A stretch of 64,000 nt of DNA from Clytia hemisphaerica (lineage: Eukaryota; Cnidaria; Hydrozoa; Leptothecata; Clytiidae). This document shows, piece by piece, positions 34,592-46,608 of the stretch. The DNA lies in NCBI GenBank assembly GCA_902728285.1, contig CACVBU010000165.1:62001-126000 (forward strand), read 5' to 3'. How positions within the stretch are numbered: the first letter of the stretch is position 1; every line of letters starts with the position of its first letter. Below the pieces are notes generated by a model. The model worked only from the letters and a program-made list of their open reading frames with translations, was not told where the DNA came from and did no database searches. A program made the position numbers and the translations under genes.

Positions 34592-37274
34592 ATGGCAGAT
34601 GGATGCGCAAGAGATGAGTTAAGAATTTCCAACTCTCCTGAAGAAGAAAATTTGAACTTTACACGAAATCGAGTACCAATGTTCACCTTCAACACGATCA
34701 AGAAGGAAGAATCATTTCTTCATCTAAAACCATACAAACAGCAGATAAGGGGAACTCCAACAAATGAGCTGAAGGTCGCTATTCCTGATTCGCAATCAGT
34801 ACAAGAAAAGGGGTTTCAATGTCGACATTGCACAAGAAGCTTTTCTTCCAAAACTGGTCGAGCAAATCATGAAAATGCCCATGCACGAAAGAATCGAGAA
34901 GAATCTCCTGCAATGCAAAATTCAACCGTGGAGGAAGTGACGTCACAACCTCATGCGAATCCCGTGCCACACCCACAACCTCAAATAAACCATATATGGG
35001 GAAACCACGCCAAGGAAGACATCTATCAAATATTCCGAGCCATGTATAGTGAAATCGTGCTTTGGAGACGAAACATCTTTCTCGTCCCGAGTGGTGCAAA
35101 TGGAAAGAGGTTTGTCGGCGAAACAACCAAATGGCTGCAGCGATGGGTCGATGATTCCGAGTGGTACAAGAATATTGCCCTCACCGTCGTAATGGTCATG
35201 CCCGCACTGCTTCTCCAGAAACCCAGCTACAAATCAACCGCTAAGCATCACAGTTTATGTCTGGAAAGAAGATTTCGGTTATGGGACGAGGGTGATTTTG
35301 ACGCACTAATGAGAGAGTCACGAACCATCCAAAAAGCTCTCAAGATGTTTCCCAGCAAACAACGTGACGCACAATTTTCAAAGACATTCGCAAAACTCGT
35401 TTTCATGGGCAAAATCAACGCTGCTCTGAAAATGCTCGATAAACAAGAAGGAGGTGGTGTGCTTAACCTATCGAAAGATGTAATCGACCGATGCTCTTCT
35501 TCTTGTTGACGCCAGGAATGCATTCAATTCAATCAATCGAAAGGTCCTTCTTCACAATATACCGTATCTTTGTCCCGTCTTGGCAACATATGTTTCGAAC
35601 TGTTACAAAGTTCCTTCGCGCTTATTTGTACAGGGAGGACTAGAAATCTCATCAACTGAAGGAACCACGCAAGGCGACCCAATGTCAATGCCATCGTACG
35701 CCATTGGTATATTACCACTTATGGATGCTATCAACAACAACGAGTCGGTGCAGCAGGTAGCCTTTGCTGACGATTTGGGTGGTGCAGGTAAACTCGATTG
35801 CGTCCGAGATTGGTGGGAAAAAGTCGTTTCTTTTGGTCCATCCTTTGGCTACTACCCGGAGCCTTCGAAATCGTGGCTCATCGTCAAAGAAAGCAAGCTT
35901 GAGAAGGCCCGTGAAACTTTTGAAGGTACCGACATCAAACTGACAACCTCTGGACGAAAATACCTTGGTGGCTTCATTGGAAGAGCAGAAGGAAAAGATG
36001 AATACGTGAACGGGCTTGTCCAACAGTGGTGCTCTCAGCTAAAAGTACTGTGTGATATTGCCAAGTCCGAACCGCAATCCGCCTACGTAGCTTTCATCGC
36101 TGGCTTCAAGCACAAACTCACATACCACATCCGAACAATCCCTGATATGCACCAATACCTTGCACCTTTCGACCTAATCCTCGACACGATATTCATTCCA
36201 GCTATCACCGATGGTCACCATTGCTCCGCCGATGAGCGCCTTTTACTATCACTGCCACCAAGAAAAGGCGGTCTTTCAATCCCTATCTTTACCACGTGGT
36301 CAATAACAGAATTCTCCAGCTCACAGAAAGTAACTTCCAACCTGTCCAGCCGAATAAAGAACCAAAACGCAAGCAACGTCGACATACCTGACGACGTTGT
36401 CAAGAGAGAAATCACCAAGTCGAAGGAAGATCGAGAAAACGATACGTTGAATGTACTTAGGGAGAGGATGAGCGTTGAGCAGCGAAAAGCAAACGAACTC
36501 GCTTCTTGCAAAGGTGCTTCAAGCTGGTTGACGATCATACCGGTTGAAAGCGAAGGCTTCTGTCTGAACAAAAGAGAATTTGTTGATGCCCTTTGCTTGA
36601 GGTACAGATGGACACCGAAATACCTTCCGATCAATTGTGCATGTGGCCTTCGATTCGATGTCGACCATGCCCTTTCGTGTCCGAAAGGAGGTTTCATCCA
36701 CCAACGCCATGACGAGATGAGAAACCTCTTGGCCAACCTACTTTCACAAGTACACACTGACGTCTCCATCGAACCTCACCTACAACCTCTAACTGGAGAA
36801 TCACTACCAAACAGCTCCAACAAAACAGACGAAGCCCGACTTGACGTGTCAGCTAGAAGTTTTTGGCAAAGGGGACAACTTGCATTCTTTGACGTAAGGA
36901 TCACAAATCCGTTCGCAAAAAGTCACCTTAACCAGAAACTTCAAAACACATTCCGATCGAACGAACAAGAGAAAAAGCGGAAGTACAACAACCGAATCAT
37001 CACAGTCGAGCATGGTTCGTTCAGCCCGTTCGTTATGTCTCCGTACGGAGGACAAGGAAGAGAAACGGAAATGATCATCACGACCCTTGCAAAGAAGCTC
37101 TCAGACAAAAAAGACATTGAATTTGGTATCATGTTGAATTGGTTGAGAACTAAGCTCTCATATTGCTTGCTACGATCAGCTATCCTATGCTTACGTGGAT
37201 CGAGAACTGTTAGGAAATTGAACATTGATATGAATGAGATTGAAATTCATGAATCTACTAGGAGAAATTTTTAG
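34592..37274 (+). pseudogene. Non-LTR retrotransposon of the RLE type, internally deleted
   Basis: Two overlapping frames. The first (34592-35509, 305 codons) has an N-terminal C2H2 zinc finger (CRHC...HENAH, residues 74-96) and a conserved linker region (GGGVLNLSKDV). The second frame is open from about 35490 to 37274. It resumes inside reverse transcriptase with motif A (VDARNAFNSINRK), motif B (EGTTQGDP) and motif C (AFADD). It then has a CCHC motif (CACGLRFDVDHALSC) and an endonuclease-like block (ARLDV ... FFDVR). This order fits elements with a restriction-like endonuclease (R2-like superclade); the exact clade is an inference. The polymerase fingers (motifs before A) are missing at about 35488-35495, and the two halves are out of frame, so the copy is dead although both halves are otherwise open. 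Confidence 0.8.
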
Positions 37275-37560
37275 TCAATCTCTCTTATTATTCGTCGATT
37301 TTGAGATTATTTTTTTTCAGACTTTTGCATTCTCGTTAACCCCTTGTTTTACCTGTTTTACGCCCGGCGTGACCGCAAGGTTATGCCACTATCCTTATGA
37401 TGTGGATTTGTGATACTTCATTTGTTTGCCTCTTATTATTCGTTTTTTAACTAATTCAGTCTTATAATATTTATATTTATTTTACAAATAGCAGTGTTTT
37501 AAGAAGAATCTCCCGCATTGGTGCCAACCGCAAAAAAAAAAGTTACAATGTAGAAACGTC

Positions 37561-37680
37561 AAGATATTTCATACGTGCTTGAGTGAAAAGCGGAGAATGC
37601 GAAGTTCCGCAGGATATTCACAAACTCCGCCGGCGGTGGCGGATAATTAGAAAGATATTTCATACATGCTTGAGTGAAAC
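37561..37680. repeat. Direct repeat, 91-bp spacing
   Basis: AGATATTTCATACGTGCTTGAGTGAAA at 37561 recurs with one difference at 37652, together with similar TCCGC-containing words. Confidence 0.7.
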
Positions 37681-38025
37681 GAGGGTTTCGCGATAATCCG
37701 CAGGAGCCTCCGGAAAATTTATCGAAATCTATGCCCGAATGAGCTCTTCCAGGCAGAGTGTTAGGGAAATATGGTGATAGACTCTCTACCTTCACTCACA
37801 TGTCATTACATTTTCATGCAATGAATCTTAGATTTAGAGGTGAATGAATCGAATATTTTGATTTTATTTCAGTATGTAAACGATCATATCAGAGGTATTA
37901 CTTTTTGCAAAATCTTTTGGGGTGTTATGCTTAGTTACACGTTTATGGTTGAGATTTTTGACAATTAAATTTGATTTAAAAGTCTGTTCACGATAAGTGT
38001 GCACTCTTTTTTTTTTACCTATAAC

Positions 38026-38607
38026 TTTTGAAGGAATTCTTCAATCTTTATAAATTTGGTACCGTTGGAGAGATATTTGTGAGTGGAACAATTTGAAATA
38101 AAAAAATCTTTGAAAAAATTCTAAAAACGAAGGTGAAAATGAAGAAGAAAAAAATGAAGATCTTGTAGAGAAGTGCTATAACTTTCATTTTCACTGGAAA
38201 GATTCTTTGATCTTAGGAGATTATCACTGTGAAGAAATTTCACTAAAATATTTATTTAATATAAAGTTATGATACAAAGTTAATATATGAGTGACCCAAA
38301 AAAACAGCAGAAAACAGCAGAAAATAGCGTTTTTAGACGTCAATCAGCTTATAACTTTGCTTTATATCTTTTGACTGAATGATTATTTTTGAGAAATTTT
38401 TTCACAGTGATGATGTTCGATAATCAGGAATTCACTTCAGTGAAAATGATAGTTATAGCACCTTTCTACAAGATCTTCATTTTTTTCTTCTTCATTTTCA
38501 TCTTCATTTTTAGAATTTGTTTAAAGATTTTTTTATTTCAAATTGATCCACTCACTAATATCTTTCCAATGATACCAAATTTATAAAGATTGAAGAATTC
38601 CTTCATG
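38026..38607. repeat. Inverted repeat (foldback), arms of about 220 bp
   Basis: GAAGGAATTCTTCAATCTTTATAAATTTGG at the left returns inverted near 38575-38605. GAAGAAGAAAAAAATGAAGATC and the TCATTTTCACTG block are also mirrored. The loop spans roughly 38250-38385. Confidence 0.75.
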
Positions 38608-39706
38608 ATCTTGTTTGAGTATATCATATTCTAGCCCAAGTTCTCTGAGGCTAAACACGCTTTTTCAGAGAACCAGTAAATATTGTGTTGAGTTGCGGTT
38701 TCTGAGAAAAAGTTATTCCACCGGGGTACTAAGATAGGAGTAAATATTTCGACCGAGAATTTTCGTTCTCCAAAAATCAAACCAAGATGGACAACAAAAA
38801 ACAGCCATGCAGTAATCAAATGATTACGATTCTGTTTACTCAAAACTGAATTATGCAAAATTCCAATTCTGTTTGGAAAATTTTCAATCTATTGAAAACC
38901 ATGTTATCTCCCGAATACTCTTATTTGCCGGACACCGATGGAAACTTCAATATCAAAAACTTATAGTCTCATTGGTATGTATTTGAGATTGATATGGTCC
39001 TGAAAGTGATCGATATAGACTGTTTCCTATCGATGAGGACGAGAACTGTTCATGCACCGTTAATATTTTATTTGCCATCGTCAACATTTTCAATCAGCAA
39101 AAATCAATCAAGGAAGGAAAGAGATATGAAAATGATTTCAGAAGGGAAGTGCTCACTGCTTTCGTAGAGTAGAATCTTTTTCTGGCTGAGATTTTATTTC
39201 TAAAGGTTTGGGAACTGTGATGTCCACACGGGATTAATCAAGCGAAATGTGTTATATAATGACGTGTCACTAGTGGTCACTTTTTGAAGCTCTAAAAATT
39301 GCTTTTATATTTGAAAAGGTTTCTTACAGCTGTCAAATTTTGGTTATTTCCACCTCTTATCAGGAGTGAATTTCACATCTGACTAAATCCAATTCTCAAT
39401 TCTTCGAACTCCAGCTGCACAACCCGTCGGCCGCCAGCGTTACTGATTCCCCGGGGACAAAGGTGCACCGGACATCCTGAAATTTCGGTGTTTAATCTTA
39501 AAGATTTGAAGTACGAAGAAACTTCAGAAAAGGTGATGTTTTAACTGCTGGTGATCAACAGCTAGTACTTTTGTAACTGAATTTTTATAAGGTCGACCTT
39601 CCCATCTGAAAAACTTGTTTAGCAACATAAACGAAGTGGAGAATGATTTTCTTATGTTGATTAATAATGTTTGTTTACACGAAATTTGTGTTACGAAGGA
39701 TGTGAG

Positions 39707-39997
39707 CAATGAAATATAAGCCCAAAGGGCTAGAATCGAATCTCCTTTGTAGGATTTGAAGCCAACAAATCCTACCAAAGTTGTACGGCCTAGCACAGTC
39801 CGCCTAGAATTTACACAAATGGCAGAATGGAACTAAAATTTACTGCTAAATTTTGAGAAAAAAAATCACATGAAAACAAAAGAATTGCTAGATCCAATCC
39901 GTCGTCAAAAATACGACGCATGTTTTTTAAGGCTTCATTTTTTTGCCTGAGAAAGGTTAGAGATTCAATTCTAGCCCTTCGGGATTATACTTCAATG
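39707..39997. mobile_element. hAT-type MITE, 8-bp target duplication
   Basis: Inverted ends CAATGAAATATAAGCCC / reverse of right end CATTGAAGTATAATCCC, each followed by a GGGCTAG hairpin half. Perfect 8-bp flanks GATGTGAG lie at 39699-39706 and 39998-40005. 291 bp; no product. Confidence 0.85.
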
Positions 39998-40005
39998 GAT
40001 GTGAG

Positions 40006-41700
40006 TGTATTTATTAAAAATCAGCAACGAAATTTCGTTGGTCATGTATTGCAACCCGTATGCCAATCAATCGAAATGTTAAAAAGCTTACTTTTAACGA
40101 TGATAAGTACACCAGAAGAGGCCGACCAGTTAGGTCTTTATTGGAACAGCTAATGGCCAATGAAAATTTGAGTATTAATGGCTTTTGTAACCTTGCATTG
40201 AAAAGGAAATGATAAATATTTCTATTAAGGGCTCTGACCATAGTGAATTTTCATATTTGCCACGTACGAAATATAAATTTTTACTTGATCTAGCCCACAA
40301 AAATGTGGCATGTTATACATTTTCTGTTAGGTCAATTATCCTTGAGTCTGGAAATTCAAGAATCGCGATGAAGAAATTTGATGAAGAAGAAAATGAAGAC
40401 ATTTGCGAAGAAGAGTATTTCGACTTTGAAGAGCTTAGTGTATCTTTTATCGAACTAGAAATAATTTTTCGGAAAATTTTTCTAAAAGCTTATTTGCTTC
40501 AAAATCGTGCTTTTTCACCAATTTTCCATCCCAATTTTTCATAGAAAAACAGCCATAACTTTTGATGCATTAATTTTAGAAAATTTTTCCAAAAAATTTA
40601 AAACAGTTCAATTCTTTGTAGACAGTTTGAAAAAACTTCGAAACAAAAAGGTCAATTATCCATTAAAACTTAGCACTTTTTATAAAAGAAGGTGATGCAA
40701 CATATTATTAACGTATTTTTAAAGTTCATAACGTCATTTTTGCAATTAAATTCTTAGTTAGGGATTTGATTAAAAAGCAATTTAAAAAGGCAATTCTTTG
40801 TTAAAAGTGTTAAAGAACCTAAAACATCACTTTTATGTTTAAAATACTAAAATCAATTTTCCGACTATAGTCAGAGCCTTTAAGGGTTATCCAGATTTTT
40901 TATTCTTTGTCTGACACATACGACATTCCATTGGCACTTAAAGGGTTGAGCAGTTTGACCTATTCCAAACATTTTCGCCAATATGAAGTTTTCTGCAGTT
41001 TTGTGACCTTATTCAAGAGTTTCAAGAGTTTCGCCCAAGGGCAAGAGATAACTTTTAAAATTTAGAATACCTAGATTGATTGAAAACGCAGCATGTGCAT
41101 CATTATCTATGAGAATTATTTTTTAATTGTTTGATGCTGCATGCATACAAGATGGTTTAGTACTACCTACTTTTGAAAATTATCTAAGTCTCTAGTCTAG
41201 TCTCAGAGAGGAGACAACCATTATTAAACGCTGACGGAGAAAATTTTCTCTAGACTCTTTTGTTCTGGATAAAAGCTCTCTCGTTGAATACAGTATTTGC
41301 ATCACAAAAATTGTCATCAAAAATAAGAAAATACGCCCTCAGAAAAATAGCAAAAATATTTGTTTAGTTAGATATCTTTGATGATTTTAGTGTTATAAAG
41401 TTTGGATTATTTTGAATGACTTTACCATGACAATAATTCGATATGACAATAAGTTAACCCAAGACTCTGCAAGCGAGACGAGCATGAAATTTTTACATAT
41501 TTAGGTCTTAGATTTTTTAGAGTTTCGTTGTGTTTTCGACAATGATTTGCTTTTCACACTCACACTAAAAATCTCGATTCACGAATTCACTGTGGCAAAA
41601 TCTTATTTTCACGCACCCTCGACCCAGGGGCCACGTATTTACGACGCAAGAGAGCCGAGGACCGTCGTACAGAGAAAAAATACGTTTGTCCCACGTCAAT
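40006..41700. other. Intergenic stretch, nothing recognised
   Basis: The open frame at 40209-40544 contains an acidic FDEEENEDICEEEYFDFEE segment but lacks any recognisable domain or splice context. Confidence 0.35.
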
Positions 41701-42203
41701 GCGCCCATCAGCATATTAGCATCAGTGGCGGGTATGTGACCCTGGTTTTCGAGGGTGATTTTCACGTTTACGCTGATATCTCAATTCACGTAATCACGCG
41801 GCTAAAAAAGCCCAATTCACGTTTATCTGGCACCCAGATGGTGAAATTTTCATCCGACACACGCTAAAGCTCTGACTGAAGATTGGGAAAATTTTCAACA
41901 TCTGCATACAGTAGTTTTTTCGTTTTTGGTCGTTTTTATTCGTTTACTCGTTTTTTCTTCGTTCTTTCATATCCTTTATGGTGGTCTCATTTTGGCACTT
42001 ACACTCCCTCTCTGGAAGGTTTATATTACGGGATTTTGCGGCGAGACTGCGTTAAGGATTGTGCCGCGGGAGGTCTGGTCTCCTCGTTTTCGGGGATTGG
42101 CGGGTCCAACCGAAATATTATTCGCTTTACGCCTAAGGGTAGTTGAACCCGACTAGGGATGCGGCACATCAAAGGCCGACTATCATTCCTCTCCGATCAT
42201 CTT

Positions 42204-42366
42204 TTGCGAACGAAAAATAAAGATCGATTGCTACAGTGGCGCTAGATTTTGCAAAAAACTAAAATGGTGGTCAGGGCGGTTTGGCAGATATATGGGCGGG
42301 ACGCCCACTGCAGTGTTGTAGGATTGAGGGCGGCAGCATTTTCTGTAATAAATCTTCTTTGTTTAC
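42204..42366. repeat. Dispersed 160-bp repeat, copy 1
   Basis: ATCTTTTGCGAACGAAAAATAAAG through GTAATAAATCTTCTTTGTTTACCC recurs at 47213-47378 with a few small gaps. Confidence 0.85.
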
Positions 42367-42492
42367 CCTAGCCTGGATATCCAGCCCGTAAACTTTTTCT
42401 TGATTTTGATATTTCTTATGTTTACGGTCTGGTTTACCTAGATCGTCTGCATTCTCATCTGAGGATGATTATGCGGATATTCTGATTGGTTG

Positions 42493-42789
42493 CACAGATA
42501 TCTAAGCCCGAAGGGCTAGATTTGCAACTTTAAGCTTTCTCCAGCAAAAAAAAGTGAAGCAAAAATTTGACTTTTTAAATTTCGTGCCGATGGATAGGAT
42601 CTAGCATTTTAATTGTTTTCGGAGCGCGAGATCAAAAAATGTAGGCGGCAAACGCTATTTCACATCTCTCAAACCGGTGAAATTGCATATTTTAGTCACG
42701 TGACTCTGGTAGGAAATCCTTCCAAAGATGAGCTTCACTTTTTGAACAAAGCTGCAAATCTAGCCCTTCGGGCTTTACAGATATCTGTG
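42493..42789. mobile_element. hAT-type MITE with AGCCCGAAGGGCT hairpin ends, 8-bp target duplication
   Basis: Ends CACAGATATCTAAGCCCG and, in reverse, CACAGATATCTGTAAAGCCCG. Perfect ATTGGTTG flanks lie at 42485-42492 and 42790-42797. It shares the subterminal hairpin with 39707-39997. Unit 2 of the duplication keeps only the right half. Confidence 0.85.
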
Positions 42790-44293
42790 ATTGGTTGGTC
42801 TAAGCGAATCAGAGATCTGAATGGTGGCGCCATTATAAGAAATTATGCAAGCCGACTTGGTGTTCGCCTAAGTATTTGGATGGACCGCGCGGGCGATCAG
42901 CAAGGCGCGTACGCTGCTTTGTAAATCTCCCTGATTTTTCTTTTTCGAAGCAAATAAGAATAGAATAGCTAGTTATCTCCCTTGGGTGTTTGACCACGCA
43001 TCCAAATAAAAATAACAATAATGGTAGGGAAGAAGTGCGAAGATCAAAACATGGGAATTATTTGTTTTCTTTTCAATTACTTGCTTAGATATTCTTGTTT
43101 TAATCTTCTTAATGACTTGGTTGCATCGTGTAAGAACTAAAGGTATATCTTTATTTTGCTTGAATTCTTCTTTTTTGTTTGCCAATTTTGTATTGCTGTT
43201 TTGGGTTGGATTTTGAAAAACTAGCCGTATTGTATAAGGGTTGCGAAGCGATCCAGACTCCACCTCAATTCGCAAGTTGCTAGCAAAATAAGAGACACTC
43301 TAAGGGCCTCTAAAAATCCCTCTATATATAATTAATAAAGCCGCTATAGCATAGAGACAGGGTCGTAAGAGCCTTAATGCCCCAAACACACCACATAATC
43401 CACGGTGGCATAACGCCCGCCGTGCATCGCTCTTTTTTTTCCCTTCTAGTTATTCTAGTGTAAATGGTGCCTTAATAAAATCGTTGAACGATCGAACATT
43501 TTTATTCGAATCACGAATCGTCTGTCGAAATCATCAAAACATAAAAATAAAACAAAAACAAAAATGTACAAAGATGGCTTGTTGGTTCTTGGCGGGCAGT
43601 TTTGATTTATTTCTTGACAAATTCGACAAATTTGATTATCTCCGTACTTTCTTTATCATAGAATATCCACTTGGTTTTGCAAGGTAGCTTATCTGGCACC
43701 CAGATGGTGAAATTTTCAGCCGACACGCTAAGCTCTGAAGGTCGGGAAAATTTTCAACATCTGGAAGGTTTACATTACGGAATTTTGCGAGACCGCGTCA
43801 AGAATTTTGCAGCGGGAGGTCTGGTAACCCAGCCCTCGTTTTCGGGGATTGGCGGGTCCAACCGAAATATTTCTACCTTTACGGGCAAGGGCTGTTGAAC
43901 CCGACTGAGGATGCGGCACATCAAAGGCCGACTATCATTCCTCTCCGATGGGAAATTGGCCCGCTCCCTTTAGAGCTTTAGCGTGGGCGGCCGCCAATCC
44001 GCCATCGGAATATCAGATAACAAGGTAGCACTCCTCCCGCCCACCCGCGCGACTTGCAAAAACCTCTCATTAATTGACCTTATTTGATACTTGATACTTG
44101 CTGTTAAAAGTCAAGGGATGATGAGGATTCTTTCTGTCAACGTTCAAACTAATTTTTTTCCATTTAACAGCAAAATAAACATTTAAAACCGAAGAACCAC
44201 TGCTTAGATTGCTTAGATGCATGCCGCCCGCGCGGCAATTTGATCAACTTCAGATTTTAAGTCCGTGTTTCGGCTTCCGGTAATTTTGTTGCT

Positions 44294-46608
44294 GCGCCCA
44301 TCAGCATATTAGCATCAGTGGCGGGTATGTGACCCTGGTTTTCGAGGGTGATTTTCACGTTTACGCTGATATCTCAATTCACGTAATCACGCGGCTAAAA
44401 AAGCCCAATTCACGTTTATCTGGCACCCAGATGGTGAAATTTTCATCCGACACACGCTAAAGCTCTGACTGAAGATTGGGAAAATTTTCAACATCTGCAT
44501 ACAGTAGTTTTAGTTTAGTAATATTTTAGTCACGTGACTCTGGTAGGAAATCCTTCCAAAGATGAGCTTCACTTTTTGAACAAAGCTGCAAATCTAGCCC
44601 TTCGGGCTTTACAGATATCTGTGATTGGTTGGTCTAAGCGAATCAGAGATCTGAATGGTGGCGCCATTATAAGAAATTATGCAAGCCGACTTGGTGTTCG
44701 CCTAAGTATTTGGATGGACCGCGCGGGCGATCAGCAAGGCGCGTACGCTGCTTTGTAAATCTCCCTGATTTTTCTTTTTCGAAGCAAATAAGAATAGAAT
44801 AGCTAGTTATCTCCCTTGGGTGTTTGACCACGCATCCAAATAAAAATAACAATAATGGTAGGGAAGAAGTGCGAAGATCAAAACATGGGAATTATTTGTT
44901 TTCTTTTCAATTACTTGCTTAGATATTCTTGTTTTAATCTTCTTAACCCTTTGCGTGCCGTTACCTTATTTTTGTACCCCAATCCATTTGCCGAGGGGTA
45001 ATTTTTTTTAGTAACCTGATTTGCCGATGTCGTATATATACGACATGCAAATTTTAACTCGTGTTGCCGCATGTCGTATATATACGACAAGGATATTTTA
45101 TTCCTATTTGCCAATGTTTGACATTTGTATTTGACATTTGTTTTATATATATTTTATGATAGACTAAAATAAACCTGAAATAAATCTTTTGAGCACTTAA
45201 TATATACTTTCACTACTACTATGGATTTTTTTATGTCGGATATATACGACATTGGCAAATAAGAAAACCATTTTCCTAAAAGCTGATTTCTCGGCAATAG
45301 CGCTGCCTCTTTTTTAAAGGCCTCGGCAATTAGGTAAAAAAATTTGATGTCGGATATATCCGACATTGGCAAGTAGAGTGAAAATTTGCATGTCGTATAT
45401 ATACGACATCGGCACGGAAAGGGTTAATGACTTGGTTGCATCGTGTAAGAACTAAAGGTATATCTTTATTTTGCTTGAATTCTTCTTTTTTGTTTGCCAA
45501 TTTTGTATTGCTGTTTTGGGTTGGATTTTGAAAAACTAGCCGTATTGTATAAGGGTTGCGAAGCGATCCAGACTCCACCTCAATTCGCAAGTTGCTAGCA
45601 AAATAAGAGACACTCTAAGGGCCTCTAAAAATCCCTCTATATATAATTAATAAAGCCGCTATAGCATAGAGACAGGGTCGTAAGAGCCTTAATGCCCCAA
45701 ACACACCACATAATCCACGGTGGCATAACGCCCGCCGTGCATCGCTCTTTTTTTTCCCTTCTAGTTATTCTAGTGTAAATGGTGCCTTAATAAAATCGTT
45801 GAACGATCGAACATTTTTATTCGAATCACGAATCGTCTGTCGAAATCATCAAAACATAAAAATAAAACAAAAACAAAAATGTACAAAGATGGCTTGTTGG
45901 TTCTTGGCGGGCAGTTTTGATTTATTTCTTGACAAATTCGACAAATTTGATTATCTCCGTACTTTCTTTATCATAGAATATCCACTTGGTTTTGCAAGGT
46001 AGTTTATCTGGCACCCAGATGGTGAAATTTCAGCCGACACGCTAAGCTCTGAAGGTCGGGAAAATTTTCAACATCTGGAAGGTTTACATTACGGAATTTT
46101 GCGAGACCGCGTCAAGAATTTTGCAGCGGGAGGTCTGGTAACCCAGCCCTCGTTTTCGGGGATTGGCGGGTCCAACCGAAATATTTCTACCTTTACGGGC
46201 AAGGGCTGTTGAACCCGACTGAGGATGCGGCACATCAAAGGCCGACTATCATTCCTCTCCGATGGGAAATTGGCCCGCTCCCTTTAGAGCTTTAGCGTGG
46301 GCGGCCGCCAATCCGCCATCGGAATATCAGATAACAAGGTAGCACTCCTCCCGCCCACCCGCGCGACTTGCAAAAACCTCTCATTAATTGACCTTATTTG
46401 ATACTTGATACTTGCTGTTAAAAGTCAAGGGATGATGAGGATCCTTTCTGTCAACGTTCAAACTAATTTTTTTGTCATTTAACAGCAAAATAAACATTTA
46501 AAACCGAAGAACCACTGCTTAGATTGCTTAGATGCATGCCGCCCGCGCGGCAATTTGATCAACTTCAGATTTTAAGTCCGTGTTTCGGCTTCCGGTAATT
46601 TTGTTGCT
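44294..46608. repeat. Tandem segmental duplication, unit 2 (2315 bp)
   Basis: Abuts unit 1 directly. It lacks about 770 bp of unit 1 and instead carries the 477-bp TTAA insertion at 44947-45423. The remainder is almost identical, implying a recent event. Confidence 0.85.
44947..45423. mobile_element. piggyBac-like MITE with five palindromic TGTCGTATATATACGACA boxes
   Basis: Ends CCCTTTGCGTGCCG / CGGCACGGAAAGGG, flanked by TTAA at 44943-44946 and 45424-45427. The CCCTTT...TGCC start and TTAA target are typical of piggyBac transposons. The interior holds five 20-bp palindromes (45027-45046, 45071-45090, 45233-45252, 45347-45366, 45390-45409) of the form ATGTCG(T/G)ATATAT(A/C)CGACAT, often next to GCCGA or TGGCA. 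The empty site is preserved at 43109-43112. Confidence 0.9.

Larger units (their letters stand above)
41701..44293. repeat. Tandem segmental duplication, unit 1 (2593 bp)
   Basis: Starts GCGCCCATCAGCATATTAGC and ends GGTAATTTTGTTGCT. It matches unit 2 (44294-46608) nearly base for base, except for about 770 bp present only here (about 41918-42686). Contains a hAT-type MITE and several moderately GC-rich noncoding blocks that are themselves repeated (41998-42210, 43745-43950, 46060-46262). No coding function recognised. Confidence 0.85.

Noticed and set aside
38389..38586. Phe-rich plus-strand frame
   Set aside because: It is the T-rich arm of the inverted repeat at 38026-38607.
42613..42924. 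Duplicated 103- and 74-codon frames in the two segmental units
   Set aside because: They overlap a hAT-type MITE end and match no family; sharing is due to the DNA duplication.
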